From Bacillus sp. 7884-1 (GTDB taxonomy: Bacteria > Bacillota > Bacilli > Bacillales > Cytobacillaceae): 45,960 nucleotides of DNA. Made by a program: the position numbers and the translations under genes. The notes under the pieces are model-generated. The model was given only the letters and a program-made list of their open reading frames with translations, was not told where the DNA came from and searched no databases. The stretch is from positions 1-45,960 of the forward strand of contig NZ_NPDD01000212.1 of NCBI RefSeq assembly GCF_002272245.1, written 5' to 3'. How positions within the stretch are numbered: position 1 is the stretch's first letter; each line of letters begins with the position of its first letter. Shown piece after piece: positions 8,459 to 15,900 of the stretch.

Positions 8459-8521
8459 AATTGAGAAGGTTAAAAAAACAAATAGTTTATAGGATTACTA
8501 TATTGGAAGGGAACGAAAAAG

Positions 8522-8761
8522 ATGGGACAGCAATATATACCAATATTGACATATGATGCGGGTCCAACAGGCTGTGGGGAGTTAATTATGAATTTGTTTC
8601 TAACAATGAAAAAGATGAATAGTGGAGAAATTATTGAGGTTATCTCATATGACCTTGGTGCACGAGAAGATATACCTGCATGGTGTCGATTGCAAAAACA
8701 TCATCTATTGCAGCGGGACGATAATGGGAAAATTAGTCATTACTTTATTAAAAAAGGCTGA
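8522..8761 (+). CDS. TusA-like sulfur-carrier protein
   Basis: 79 residues, the size of TusA (about 80), with the TusA layout: strand, an active-site cysteine at the start of helix 1 (Cys18, in Asp-Ala-Gly-Pro-Thr-Gly-Cys-Gly-Glu-Leu), a second strand (EIIEVISYD) and a conserved Ile-Pro-Ala-Trp-Cys-Arg box (Cys55). Classical TusA has Cys-Pro-x-Pro; here it is Cys-Gly-Glu-Leu, so this is a divergent subgroup. TusA proteins carry a persulfide sulfur on that cysteine between enzymes. It is the first gene of a five-gene plus-strand cluster with DsrE-like, TusA-OsmC, MetE-like and OsmC proteins. The partner and end product are unknown. Confidence 0.72.
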   Translation: MGQQYIPILTYDAGPTGCGELIMNLFLTMKKMNSGEIIEVISYDLGAREDIPAWCRLQKHHLLQRDDNGKISHYFIKKG

Positions 8762-8803
8762 TTTAGTCTTTTAAATATCAATGAATTATTAGGAGGAAAT
8801 ATA

Positions 8804-9166
8804 ATGTCAGGAAAATTCTTAGTTAGTTTAACAAATGCAAAAAATGATCCAGATAAAGCGACCGTAGGTTTTGTTGTTGCAAATGCTGCTGTTGCATCAG
8901 GTCAAGAAACGGTTGTCTTTTTAAACGTTGAAGGCGCTTACCTTGGGTCGAAAGGCTATGCTGAAGATATTCATGAAGAAGGATTTGCTCCCTTAAAACA
9001 ACTTATGGACCAATTTATTGAAGCCGGTGGAAGTGTTTGGGTATGCAGCCCATGTTTCAAAAAACGTCATTTTAATGAAGAAGACTTAATTGAAGGAGCT
9101 ACGATTGTTGGTGGCGCGAAAGTGGTTGAATTCTTAACTCTAGGCGCTGCTTCTATAACCTATTAA
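8804..9166 (+). CDS. DsrE-family protein
   Basis: 120 residues with the DsrE/TusD-like alpha-beta fold: N-terminal strand KFLVSLTNA, then AAVASGQETVVFLNVEGAYL, then a C-terminal VWVCSPCFKKR with Cys81 and Cys84. In DsrE/TusD proteins a cysteine at this position accepts a sulfane sulfur from TusA; here it forms a CxxC pair. GGAGG lies 7 bp before ATG, 42 bp after the TusA-like gene. TusA plus DsrE side by side is the typical core of a cytoplasmic persulfide relay. It could equally be a regulator or a storage protein of that relay. Confidence 0.75.
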   Translation: MSGKFLVSLTNAKNDPDKATVGFVVANAAVASGQETVVFLNVEGAYLGSKGYAEDIHEEGFAPLKQLMDQFIEAGGSVWVCSPCFKKRHFNEEDLIEGATIVGGAKVVEFLTLGAASITY

Positions 9167-9206
9167 TCATTACAGCAACCATATTTGCTGAGGAAAAGGT
9201 GACTTT

Positions 9207-9920
9207 ATGGAGAGTCCAAAGGCAGTTTGTGATGGTGGAGACTTAGATTGTGGTTCAGGTCTATTGTTAATCATAAAAAAGGCAATGGATCCCCTATTAG
9301 ATGGGGAAGTACTAGAGGTTCGCAGTCGTGAGCGGACGGTTGCTGATGATTTGCCAGCTTGGTGCAGGATGGTTAATCATGAGTTTCTAGGTTCAGAACC
9401 CGGGGATCATACGACAAGATACTTTATCAGAAAAGGTGCCCGACAAGAAGAATTAGGGGCAGACTTAGAAGCTGCGAAAGGATATAAATGGAATGTTCGT
9501 GTACAAGGTGAAAGTACTTTATCTGCAAAAGTTCATTCCAGAAACCATACTTTTGTTGTCGGAAAACCTGCTGATTTTAGTTCTAAAGTTGCTGCCCCTA
9601 GCGCAATAGATTACTTACTTGGGGCACTTGCTTCAGATCTAACGGTAGGTTTCAAGGCACTTGCATCAAGAAGAAATCTAGAAATCGACCAATTAGAAGT
9701 TTCCTTAAAGGCTGGATTGGATAATGTTTTATTTCATCTGGAAATGGAGGATGTGGGCAGCCCAAAAGTTAAGGAAGTTACAGGGACTTTTTATGTCTCG
9801 TCCCCTCAATCAGATGAAGATTTAGAAAAGCTTTGGAACAAAACGCTTGAACGTTCTCCAATCTATCAAACTCTTAAACAATCAATCAATATCAATATAC
9901 AATTTATGATTGTATATTGA
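9207..9920 (+). CDS. TusA-OsmC fusion protein, OsmC cysteines missing
   Basis: 237 residues. Residues 1-77 are a second divergent TusA-like domain (Cys15 in Asp-Cys-Gly-Ser-Gly-Leu, Cys53 in Pro-Ala-Trp-Cys-Arg). Residues 93-235 are an OsmC/Ohr-like domain (YKWNVRVQGES, then APSAIDYLLGALASDLTVGF, then RSPIYQTL). In OsmC-family peroxidases the two positions are Cys (Ala-Ser-Cys and Cys-Pro-Val); here they are Asp144 and Ser217, so thiol peroxidase activity is unlikely. Inference: the OsmC domain may act as a binding or docking module for the sulfur carrier. The last codons run into the ribosome site of the next gene. The last eight residues before the stop look low-complexity, so the C-terminus could be slightly altered. 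Confidence 0.75.
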   Translation: MESPKAVCDGGDLDCGSGLLLIIKKAMDPLLDGEVLEVRSRERTVADDLPAWCRMVNHEFLGSEPGDHTTRYFIRKGARQEELGADLEAAKGYKWNVRVQGESTLSAKVHSRNHTFVVGKPADFSSKVAAPSAIDYLLGALASDLTVGFKALASRRNLEIDQLEVSLKAGLDNVLFHLEMEDVGSPKVKEVTGTFYVSSPQSDEDLEKLWNKTLERSPIYQTLKQSININIQFMIVY

Positions 9921-9933
9921 GGAGGTCGTTTAC

Positions 9934-11109
9934 ATGGTATTATCGAAATTTCCAACTACTGTCATCGGTAGTTGGCCGCGCTCGAAAGAAGTACAGAGAG
10001 CTTTGCGTGATAAACGGGCGGGGCGAATAAGTGAGGAAGAATTCCAGGTTGTTGCAAATCAGGCGGTTTTACAATGCCTAAAATGGCAGGAGGAAGCAGG
10101 CATCGATATTGTTTCCGATGGTGAACAGCGCCGGGATAATTATATTTCTTTTGTCGCTGAACATTTGAATAATGTTCGCATGCTTAGTGTTTCCGAATTA
10201 CTAGATTATGTAGAGGATAAATCAAGTTTTGAGGAGATTCTGGGAACATTAGATGTTCCTGCTTTTTCAATGTCTAATCCTGCTGCAACCGGCAAGATCA
10301 GCCGTAAAAAACCACTGGCATTAAATGACTTTCTCTTTTTAAAACAACATACAGACAAAGCGGTTAAAGTGACCTTACCCGGACCTTATTTGCTAACAAG
10401 ATCGATGTGGGTGGAAGGTCTATCAAGCGATGCTTATCCAACAAAAGAGGATTTGTCGATAGATATTGTTCGTATACTGCGTGAAGAATTAGAGGACCTG
10501 ATTGCAGCTGGAGTTGAATTTGTTCAATTTGATGAGCCTGTTCTAACAGAAGTTGTGTTTACGAAAAAGAATGCTAATCGGACATTCATGTGCGGAGCAC
10601 TTACAGCAAAAGCTGATGCTGAAGAGGAGTTAGTGTTTGCCTTAGATTTAATCAATCAAGTTACAGATGGAATGCTTGGAAGAGGAACAAGCATTGGCGT
10701 TCATATTTGCCGTGGGAACTGGAGCACACAGGATGAAATCCTGCTGCAGGGCCCTTATTTTCCATTAATTCCTTATCTTGAAAAAGTAAATGTTGATCAA
10801 TTAGCACTTGAATACGCGACACCTAGAGCGGGAGAAATTGATGCTATTCGCAGTATTGAGGGAAAAACCATAGGGTTTGGCGTCATTAATCCTAGAACCG
10901 TTGATATTGAATCTGTTGAGGATATTGTCGCACGAGTAGAAGAGATAAGACCGATAGTACCTGATGATAAAATCTTTTTAAATCCAGATTGTGGTTTTGG
11001 AACCTTTGCCCAGCGTCCAATGAATAGTGATGAAATTGCCTTTGAGAAATTAAAAGCTATGGTTGAAGCTGCAAAAAAATTAAGAGAAATGGTGACCGTT
11101 AAATCCTAG
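9934..11109 (+). CDS. Core MetE-like zinc-dependent methyl/thiol transferase
   Basis: 391 residues, equivalent to the C-terminal catalytic half of cobalamin-independent methionine synthase, without the MetE N-terminal half. The family motifs are VIGSWPRSKEV (10-20), SDGEQRRDNY (61-70), QFDEPVL (198-204), and the zinc ligands His257 and Cys259 (VHICRGNW), Glu293 (LEYATP) and Cys353 (NPDCGFG). All four ligands are intact, so a zinc-activated thiol should be the acceptor. Start: GGAGG lies 7 bp before ATG 9934; a longer in-frame start at 9910 has no ribosome site. Being embedded among sulfur carriers, it may transfer an alkyl group to or from an unusual thiol rather than make methionine. No S-box riboswitch precedes it. 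Confidence 0.82.
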   Translation: MVLSKFPTTVIGSWPRSKEVQRALRDKRAGRISEEEFQVVANQAVLQCLKWQEEAGIDIVSDGEQRRDNYISFVAEHLNNVRMLSVSELLDYVEDKSSFEEILGTLDVPAFSMSNPAATGKISRKKPLALNDFLFLKQHTDKAVKVTLPGPYLLTRSMWVEGLSSDAYPTKEDLSIDIVRILREELEDLIAAGVEFVQFDEPVLTEVVFTKKNANRTFMCGALTAKADAEEELVFALDLINQVTDGMLGRGTSIGVHICRGNWSTQDEILLQGPYFPLIPYLEKVNVDQLALEYATPRAGEIDAIRSIEGKTIGFGVINPRTVDIESVEDIVARVEEIRPIVPDDKIFLNPDCGFGTFAQRPMNSDEIAFEKLKAMVEAAKKLREMVTVKS

Positions 11110-11123
11110 GAGGAATGAGAAGT

Positions 11124-11582
11124 ATGGGACAACAAATTAAGGTGAGGGTGGAAGGAATCGGAAGTGAAATGAGAACAGATTCAGTGGCAGGTAAGCATAA
11201 AATTGCCATTGATGAACCGGTTGCAATGGGCGGGAAGGATTCTGCCATTGACCCACTTTCAGCATTTTTAGCATCACTTATCGGTTGTGAAAACGTAATG
11301 GCACAAATCATTGCGAAGGAAATGGACTTTGACTTTCAAGGAATCTCATTTGACGTAGAAGGTGAACTTGATATTAGCGGTTTAATGGGTAATTTAGAAG
11401 TAAAACCATATTTTGAGAAGGTAGTTGTAAAAGCGGTTGTTGAAACATCGGAATCACAAGAAAGAATCAATGAAATGCAAGTAGCTGTCGATTTACGTTG
11501 CCCGGTCTTTAGAACAATAAAAGACGCAGGAATCCCAATTGAAAACCAATGGGTAAAAGCACCAGTTACAGCTCAAATTTAA
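11124..11582 (+). CDS. OsmC-family protein with intact cysteines
   Basis: 152 residues, the usual OsmC/YhfA length. Cys55 (in SLIGCENV) and Cys126 (in LRCPVFRTI) are the two redox cysteines of organic-hydroperoxide reductases, so unlike its fused paralogue this copy can be catalytic. ATG 11124 lies 10 bp after AGGAGG; the earlier ATG at 11115 touches the ribosome site and is unlikely. It begins 14 bp after the MetE-like gene and ends the cluster at a hairpin terminator. It may reduce peroxides or sulfur-chain compounds produced by the pathway; this is inferred from the family. Confidence 0.8.
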   Translation: MGQQIKVRVEGIGSEMRTDSVAGKHKIAIDEPVAMGGKDSAIDPLSAFLASLIGCENVMAQIIAKEMDFDFQGISFDVEGELDISGLMGNLEVKPYFEKVVVKAVVETSESQERINEMQVAVDLRCPVFRTIKDAGIPIENQWVKAPVTAQI

Positions 11583-11587
11583 TTATA

Positions 11588-11642
11588 GGGTCAGTCCCCC
11601 AGTGAGTTATGCTTTAATTCAACGGGGGACTGATCCCTTTTT
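11588..11642. terminator. REP-like 50-nt hairpin acting as terminator, copy 1
   Basis: GGGTCAGTCCCCC (11588-11600) pairs with GGGGGACTGATCCC (11624-11637), followed by TTTTT. The same 50-nt unit, with the same loop layout, is found at 22811-22860. Such GGGTCAGTCCC palindromes repeated between genes resemble REP elements that here double as a terminator for the five-gene cluster. Confidence 0.7.
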
Positions 11643-11775
11643 GGAAGTTATTTTCGGCAAGTGTCAAAACATTTTATTAAAATGGGTACAAGTGGATAAG
11701 AATCTCTTATAGTCTATTTTATCAATATAAAAAATGATTTAATAAAAAGGGATTTAATAAATTTCAACTAATAAT

Positions 11776-11913
11776 TGCTAACATTTTGCAAACGCATTCC
11801 AGTGAAAAACGGTAAATTCCTGTTAAAGATGTTACACCTCAGATTCAGCAAAACCTTAATATACCGCACTTTTTGCATACACCGTTAAAGATATTACACA
11901 CTCTCACCATATT
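11776..11913. repeat. Type-A island right-end repeat, copy 2
   Basis: 138 bp matching 7933-8069 and ending, like it, directly at an attachment core. It closes the block that carries the sulfur-carrier cluster. The stretch 11643-11775 between the terminator and this repeat is AT-rich without recognisable genes. Confidence 0.75.
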
Positions 11914-11927
11914 GGCGGCATGATGTA
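11914..11927 (+). other. Attachment-site core, copy 3
   Basis: GGCGGCATGATGTA matches the core of copies 1 and 2 for 14 bp, then diverges (TAG instead of TAATC). To its right the expected integrase tail is missing. Instead 11933-12008 resembles the DNA found further inside copy 2 (8250-8303, sharing GAGAAATAGTT and ATTTTGAGAA), so about 150 bp including the integrase tail appear to have been deleted. Confidence 0.65.
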
Positions 11928-12022
11928 GGTTTTAAGCCTATTGCATGCACTCAATATGAGAAATAGTTAAGGCTATTTTTCACCCATTTTGAGAAGTAGT
12001 CATGTAAACAATCGATAGCAAT

Positions 12023-12058
12023 AACCACTTCCTATAATAATTAGGGAGTGGTTTTTTT
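12023..12058 (+). terminator. Terminator-like hairpin upstream of integrase fragment
   Basis: AACCACTTCCT (12023-12033) pairs with AGGGAGTGGTT (12043-12053) with one wobble, followed by a T-run. It runs directly into the open frame of the integrase fragment, which therefore lacks its own leader. Confidence 0.6.
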
Positions 12059-12233
12059 GTTGTTAAAATTTGCTTATCAAGACTTTTTGGATGACAGACG
12101 TTTCAAGAACACGACTAAAACGAATATCAAAAATTATGAAATGCTTTTAGGTAAGTTTATTAATTATTGCATTGAGAACGAAGTGGTAACGTTGAAGATA
12201 TTACGTATAGCCACGTTCGGCAATACCTTTTAA
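12057..12233 (+). pseudogene. Integrase N-terminal (core-binding) fragment
   Basis: About 58 codons reading LLKFAYQDFLDDRRF, then KNTTKTNIKNYEMLLGKFI, then NYCIENEVVTL. This is the SAM-like N-terminal core-binding domain of a phage-type tyrosine recombinase. It then jumps to KILRIATFGNTF, which resembles a later part of the same domain, so an internal deletion of roughly 30 codons is likely, and the frame stops. No catalytic Arg-His-Arg-Tyr domain is present. It belongs to a different recombinase from the minus-strand tails because it lies on the other strand and shows no shared tail. It precedes a tRNA-like repeat that may be its own attachment site. Confidence 0.7.
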
Positions 12234-12244
12234 ATTGCGGTGAA

Positions 12245-12424
12245 CGGGTGGCACGTTGGTGGCAAAATCCAACATCCTGCCACCAATTTAATCAGCTTTA
12301 ACCAAACTATATGGAAACTGTAACTTATTAAATCAGGCATTCCATAACAAAACTGTTATAATCAGATTCACTTTACTTCCATTGACAGGGATGGGGTCGG
12401 GGGTTCGAATCCCTCTCAGAACAT
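12245..12424. repeat. Second-type direct repeat with tRNA T-arm-like sequence, copy 1
   Basis: It starts with GGTGGCA units and an inverted partner (GGTGGC 12255-12260 with GCCACC near 12280) and contains GATTCACTTTAC (12365-12376). It ends with a perfect T-arm-like GGGGGTTCGAATCCCTC (12399-12415) and a few acceptor-like bases, without CCA. The same layout, more decayed, is at 17518-17697. There is no complete tRNA here. The pair brackets the protease gene. Confidence 0.6.
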
Positions 12425-12431
12425 AATCAAA

Positions 12432-12466
12432 AATCCTAATATCTAAATGGTGTTAGGATTTTTTGT
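12432..12466. terminator. Terminator-like hairpin
   Basis: AATCCTAA (12432-12439) pairs with TTAGGATT (12453-12460), followed by TTTT. It separates the repeat from the 480-bp AT-rich region before the protease gene. Confidence 0.6.
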
Positions 12467-12688
12467 ATGTTTAGTTCTGTTTGAAGTAAATTAAATCCAA
12501 TAAATATTTGTAAGGGGAGGAAACTCGCCTTTTTTTGTGTGCTCAGGATAAAGAGAAGTGTAAAAAATGAAGTTAGGTATAAATTAAAATGCTATTTTCA
12601 AGTGAAATTGTAATATTCCCCCGAATTAGATGATGAAAATTTCCCTTTAACACACTAAATATATTGATATTATTCTTTCTTTCTAATT

Positions 12689-12803
12689 AATGTTACAAAA
12701 TATAACATTAAAATTTTTAATTTTGTCAGTATATGTAAAAAAATGCAAGTAAACTTCATTTCCTATTCCCCCAATAGACTTCAACTTATAACATAACTAT
12801 AAT
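12689..12803 (+). promoter_or_regulatory. Inverted repeat and probable promoter of the protease gene
   Basis: AATGTTA (12689-12695) and TAACATT (12703-12709) form a 7-7-7 inverted repeat that could bind a dimeric regulator. Downstream, TAGACT (12775-12780), 17 bp, TATAAT (12798-12803) is a fair sigma-A promoter, giving a leader of about 140 nt. I see nothing else in 12467-12947. Confidence 0.45.
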
Positions 12804-12947
12804 GTAGATTAAGTAGTTTTGTCTGAAAATTCCATCAATAATAAGGTTAATTGGTTTTAAATGTGAAGGTTAGTAATCCAGTACTTCAAAGTAACATTTT
12901 TGCAAACATATAAAACTACTAAATTAAGTTTGTTAAGGAGAAGTATG

Positions 12948-15900
12948 ATGAGGAAAAGTAGAAACAAAAAAATGATGAATGTAATGGCCGCAGGGGTGTT
13001 AACCACAAGTCTATTTACAACTAGTTTAATCCCAGGGCAAAAATCTTACGCAGAGACAAATTCTACAGAATCGAATGCTAGCATTAAGGATATAGACAGT
13101 TACATAAAAAACATCTCCAACGCGGACAGAGAAAGAATTAACAGTATCCAAGAGTCTAACTTCGAAGGGCTTAAGATCTCACCTGAAGTTAACTTGAACG
13201 AAGATAATCCGATCAATATTATCGTGCAGTTTAAACAAGAACCATCTGAAATAGATTTTAAGATAAAGCAAGCGAATGGAGCTAAGGCTTCTCGCGATGA
13301 GTCTCTTAAAATTGTGGATGAATCTCATAAGAAATTTAAGGAACAGGTAAATGGACATTCAAAATTAAATACATCAGCAGCAATCAATAGAGAATACAAA
13401 CATGCTTTTAATGGAGTTGCTATGACTCTATCAGCCAATCAGGTAAAGGAACTTTTAACCTTAGATACAGTAAAAGCTGTTTATGAAGATAAGGAAGTTA
13501 CAGTCGAACCGATCGTTGAACAAGAAGGTGAACCTACAAACAACTCATCCATAAAATTAAATAATATAGAACAAATTGGTGCTGAAAAATTGCGCCAAGA
13601 AGGCATCACTGGAAAGGGTATTAAGGTTGGTGTCATTGATACAGGTATCGATTATACTCATCCAGACCTAAAGGATGTTTTTAAAGGTGGCTATGATTTA
13701 GTTAACAACGATTCAGATCCTATGGAATCAACATATGATGATTGGAAAAAATCTGGACAACCTGAATTTAATGTTACAACGCAATCAGCATGGTACACTG
13801 CCCATGGAACACACGTATCAGGTATTATCGCTGGTACTGGTAAAAATCAATCTAATTTCGCCATAACGGGTGTTGCTCCAGAAGTGGAGCTTTATGGTTA
13901 TAAGGTTCTTGGACCATATGGTTCAGGATCAACGAATGCCATTCTTGCAGGGATTGATAAAGCTGTAGAAGATAAGATGGATGTTATTAACTTATCATTA
14001 GGAGCACCTGTCGCCAACCCACTTGACCCATTGTCGGTTGCTGTTAATAATGCAACTTTAGCAGGAACAGTTTGTATTCTAGCTGCAGGTAATGCTGGAT
14101 CCACTCACTATACGATTGGTAGCCCAGCTTCATCAGCACTTGGCATAACAGTTGGTGCAAGCAGTTCTCCTACAACAATTGAAACAGGTAACGGCGTTGC
14201 CAATTCCGCAAATGAAAGCATTAATTTAAATGAAATGAGAATTTTGGCTACAGATTATTCAGATTTAAATACACTAAAAGGATCTAATCTTCCTATCGTT
14301 TTTGTTGGAAAGGGAGACCCTGCAAGTTATTCTGGTAAAAATGTGAAGGACAGAATTGTCCTAATAGAACGTGGGGATTTAACTTTAAATGTAAAAATTA
14401 AAAACGCAAAGGCAAATGGTGCCAAGGCTGTTATGATGTTCAATAATATTCCAGGTGAGACATATATTCCTTACTATTTTGGAAACAACTTTGACTTCAT
14501 CCCAACCTTTAATCTTCTAAATGAGCAGGGTACTCAACTGGTCAATATGTTGAAGAACGGTGCTGTTAACCTCACGATTAATGAGTTTGGCACTTATACG
14601 ATGCCAGGGGATAAATTAGCGGACTTTAGTTCAAGAGGGCCAGCAAGAAGATATTATGACATTAAGCCTGAAGTCACAGCGCCAGGTGTTGCAGTATTCT
14701 CTTCAATCCCAGCGTATTATAACGGAGTAGCGCATAAAGATGATTATGAACATGCGTATGCTAGATTTGATGGTACTTCAATGGCTGCACCTCATGTTGC
14801 AGGATCTGCTGCCTTGATTTTACAAGCCCATCCTGATTATACACCAGAGCAAGTTAAGTTAGCTCTTATGAATACAGCAGATGACTTAGACGGTTCCTAT
14901 AGTGTATTTGAAAAAGGAGCAGGAAGAATTGATGCGGATGAAGCTATCTATTCTTCAATCGAAATTGGTGTTAAGGATGAAGCACCAACATTAGACGAAA
15001 ATGGTGAAAAGGCCTTTATTCCGGAAAAAAGTGGGGATATGAGCTTTGGTCCTATCATATCAACAGATAAAAATTATCAAGATAAAAAGACGATTGAGAT
15101 TGATAACCATTCAAATAAAGATAAAGTATTTGATGTTAAGGTTCAATTCAATCAGATAGCAACGTATTCCAATGATGCAGAAAAGAATGGTGTTTCCTTG
15201 GATATGCCGTCTGAAATGACTGTTAACTCAAATTCTTCTTCTAAAATTAAGCCAAAGCTTATCGTTCCAGCAACTGCTGAGTTAGGCTTATATGAAGGAT
15301 ACATCTACTTTACGAATAAGGAAGATAGAAATGAAGTTTATCAAATTCCTTTTGGATTAAATAAAATGAAAGAAGGAATAAAGGATGTAATCCTAACGAC
15401 TAAGGCCTTTAATACAAGAAGAGATTTACCTTTTCCAATTATCGGATCTACTCAAATTGCATTCTCTTTAAGTAGTCGTATGGAGACTCTTGATATTGTC
15501 TTAAAAAATGCAGATACTGGAGAAGCATTAGGATTAATTGCCTCTTCAACAGGTGGTTTTAATGAAGGTTTGACTTTTGGGTTGGAAGCTGGCTTTAATG
15601 GACTTTACTTCCCATTTACAGGAAATGAAGACCAGCCAGTTCATATTACAAAATCACTTGCGTCACCTGGAAGATACGAGATTGAAGTAGTGGGAACAAA
15701 CGAAGAGGGAAATGTGTTTAAAAAGTCTCAACAAATCGTTATTGATAACACACTTCCAACTTTAAAAATGAATACACCTGGTGGAGTCTATGAAGTGGAT
15801 GATACTGGTCTAAAAATCAGTGGAAATATTTATGATGCTACCGTTGATCTATTGAATAAAAACGGTGATAATGTTGACCAATCTACCAATAAAGTGAAAG

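Noticed and set aside
9860-9950. S-box or other methionine-control element before the MetE-like gene
   Set aside because: The gene follows the TusA-OsmC gene directly with only a ribosome site between; no leader structure fits.
12385-12424. tRNA gene
   Set aside because: Only a T-arm and a few acceptor-like bases are present. There is no anticodon arm, D-arm or CCA, so it is not a functional tRNA.
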